Shown here in pieces: positions 62,850-64,000 of a DNA stretch of 64,000 nucleotides. Origin of the DNA: Budorcas taxicolor (Eukaryota; Chordata; Mammalia; Artiodactyla; Bovidae); contig NC_068915.1 of the NCBI RefSeq assembly GCF_023091745.1, positions 36,944,001 to 37,008,000 of the forward strand, in the 5' to 3' direction. Below the pieces are notes generated by a model. It had not been told where the DNA came from and searched no databases. It saw nothing but the letters and a program-made list of their open reading frames with translations. Position 1 is the first letter of the stretch. Each line of letters opens with the position of its first letter. The position numbers were made by a program, and so were the translations under genes.

Positions 62850-63335
62850 ATAAAAATGAACAAAAAAGAAGGGAATAAAGCGGGGGCAGGGGAAAGGGGC
62901 AAATAGGGATGCATTTGCCACAAAGTACAAAGATGCCACTAAGTCACCTCAAGTCCTCACCATTGGTCTGGATGAAAAGTGTACTTTGAGTTCCTGAATC
63001 TTTCCTTTAACCCTCATTAGAACTTTGACTCTATCCACCTCAGTCAGAGTGGTGTTTTTTTTTTTAAACACTGTGAGGGGTAAAGGGATGTGGCATACAG
63101 GAAGTGATTTAATGACAAGACATTAAGAGCCAGGAAAGTTTGTGAAATTATGACCTGCCAAAGCCTCCTTTTCCAGTCCTCAGCTTGATCTGTAAAAATC
63201 GAACTCCTAAGTACTGGCATGCCTACCTGCAGCCAGACTATATGATCCTGACTTAAGAATCAACTGTCACTCACATTGCAAGAACAGTCAAAATGAGATA
63301 TTTGAGCGATGTTTATTTTACACTACTACACCAAA
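62850..63335. other. No gene or repeat recognised
   Basis: Unclassified sequence with a short T-run at about 63055-63065. Confidence 0.5.
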
Positions 63336-63337
63336 CT

Positions 63338-63560
63338 GGGCTTTCCCAATGGCTCAGCAGTAAAGTAACTGCCTTTTAATGCAGGAAACACGGGAGAAGC
63401 AAGTTCAGTCCTTGGATTGGGAAGATCCCTGGGGGAGGGCATGGCAACTCACTCCAGTACTCTTGCAGGAAAATCCCATGGACAGAGGAGCCTGGTGGGT
63501 TACAGCTCCTGGGGTTGCAACAAGTTGGACACAACTGAAGTGACTGAGCATGCACACATA
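63338..63560 (+). mobile_element. Bov-tA SINE
   Basis: GGGCTTTCCCAATGGCTCAGC to GAAGTGACTGAGCATGCACAC, a full, somewhat diverged copy. Confidence 0.9.
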
Positions 63561-64000
63561 CCAAATTATCATAGACTACCATGGGTCATTTACCAACAGA
63601 AACTTATTTTTCACAGCTCTAGAAACTAAAAGCCTGAGATGAGGCCAACATGGTTAGGTTCTGATGAGAACCTTCTTCTGTTACAAATTGCTGACCTCTC
63701 AATGTATATTTATATGGCAGAAACAGAGCTGGTTCTCTGGCCTCTGCTTAAAAGGGGACTCATCTCATCATAAGGACTCTACTCTAACGAAGTAACTATG
63801 TTCCAAAGACACCACCTCCAAACACTATCACACTGTGATTATGGTTTCAACTTATGAGTTTTGGGGGTTAGAGCAGGAGGAGGGGATACAAACATTCAGT
63901 CCATTGCCAGTGATTTGTTTCTTTGTGTGTGAGGAAGAGGGGCAAAACATATCTCCCCATCTTTGCTTTTTAGGTTTTCAGCTGGGTTCTGTAACAAAAG
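63561..64000. other. No gene recognised at right edge
   Basis: GAAACTAAAAGCCTGAGATGAGG, CTCTGGCCTCTGCTTAAAAGG and CAAAGACACCACCTCCAAACACTATCAC resemble an old interspersed repeat that I could not name. No exon was recognised. Confidence 0.4.

Noticed and set aside
61000..64000. PPM1K 5' exons at the right edge
   Set aside because: Expected next gene by human synteny, but no coding or CpG-rich first-exon-like sequence was found. The region is MIR, L2 and SINEs.

Overview
The window is nuclear DNA from a bovid ruminant, most likely cattle or a close relative. The evidence is the repeat set: many BovB (RTE) LINE copies ending in the (ACTGA)n-type tail, Bov-tA and Bov-A2 SINEs, CHR-type SINEs, ruminant L1 3' ends, and ruminant class I endogenous retrovirus (ERV) remains. 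Nothing looks bacterial or viral in the free-living sense. There is no operon, CRISPR array or intact RNA gene.

The only functional protein-coding gene I can support is the 5' part of HERC6, an interferon-inducible HECT/RCC1-like ubiquitin or ISG15 ligase, on the minus strand between about 1.5 and 12.75 kb. Eight consecutive coding exons were found by hand. All have consensus splice sites and compatible phases (1,2,1,1,0,2,1,0), and together give 364 uninterrupted codons covering the N-terminal RCC1-like propeller. The HECT part lies beyond the left edge. Exon 1 sits in a GC/CpG-rich block (about 12.4-12.97 kb). Two ISRE-like interferon elements lie just inside intron 1.

From 13 to 64 kb I see no functional gene. 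In human the next gene upstream of HERC6 is PPM1K, so this is probably the HERC6-PPM1K interval, but no PPM1K exon was recognised. The interval is a nested repeat landscape. It holds at least 14 BovB insertions, one with a 471-codon open reverse transcriptase frame and two with a 5' inversion that looks like twin priming. It also holds two L1 ORF2 remnants (28.5-32.5 and 51.9-53.7 kb), a minus-strand L1 (59.1-60.85 kb), and older MIR, L2, MER5-like, MLT1-like and LTR relics.

At 43.9-44.76 kb is a broken ferritin light chain (FTL) processed pseudogene. A class I ERV (44.76-51.9 kb) cuts it off in its 3' UTR. This ERV keeps a 5' LTR, a decayed tRNA-His-type primer binding site, gag capsid/nucleocapsid and pol protease, RNase H and integrase remains. 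It has lost most of the reverse transcriptase, env and the 3' LTR. An L1 fragment, itself carrying SINEs, adjoins its 3' break.

Coordinates of HERC6 exons are exact by splice-site inspection. Repeat boundaries are approximate (usually within 10-20 bp) unless a target-site duplication is quoted. Family names are assigned from recalled consensus features, not a database search.
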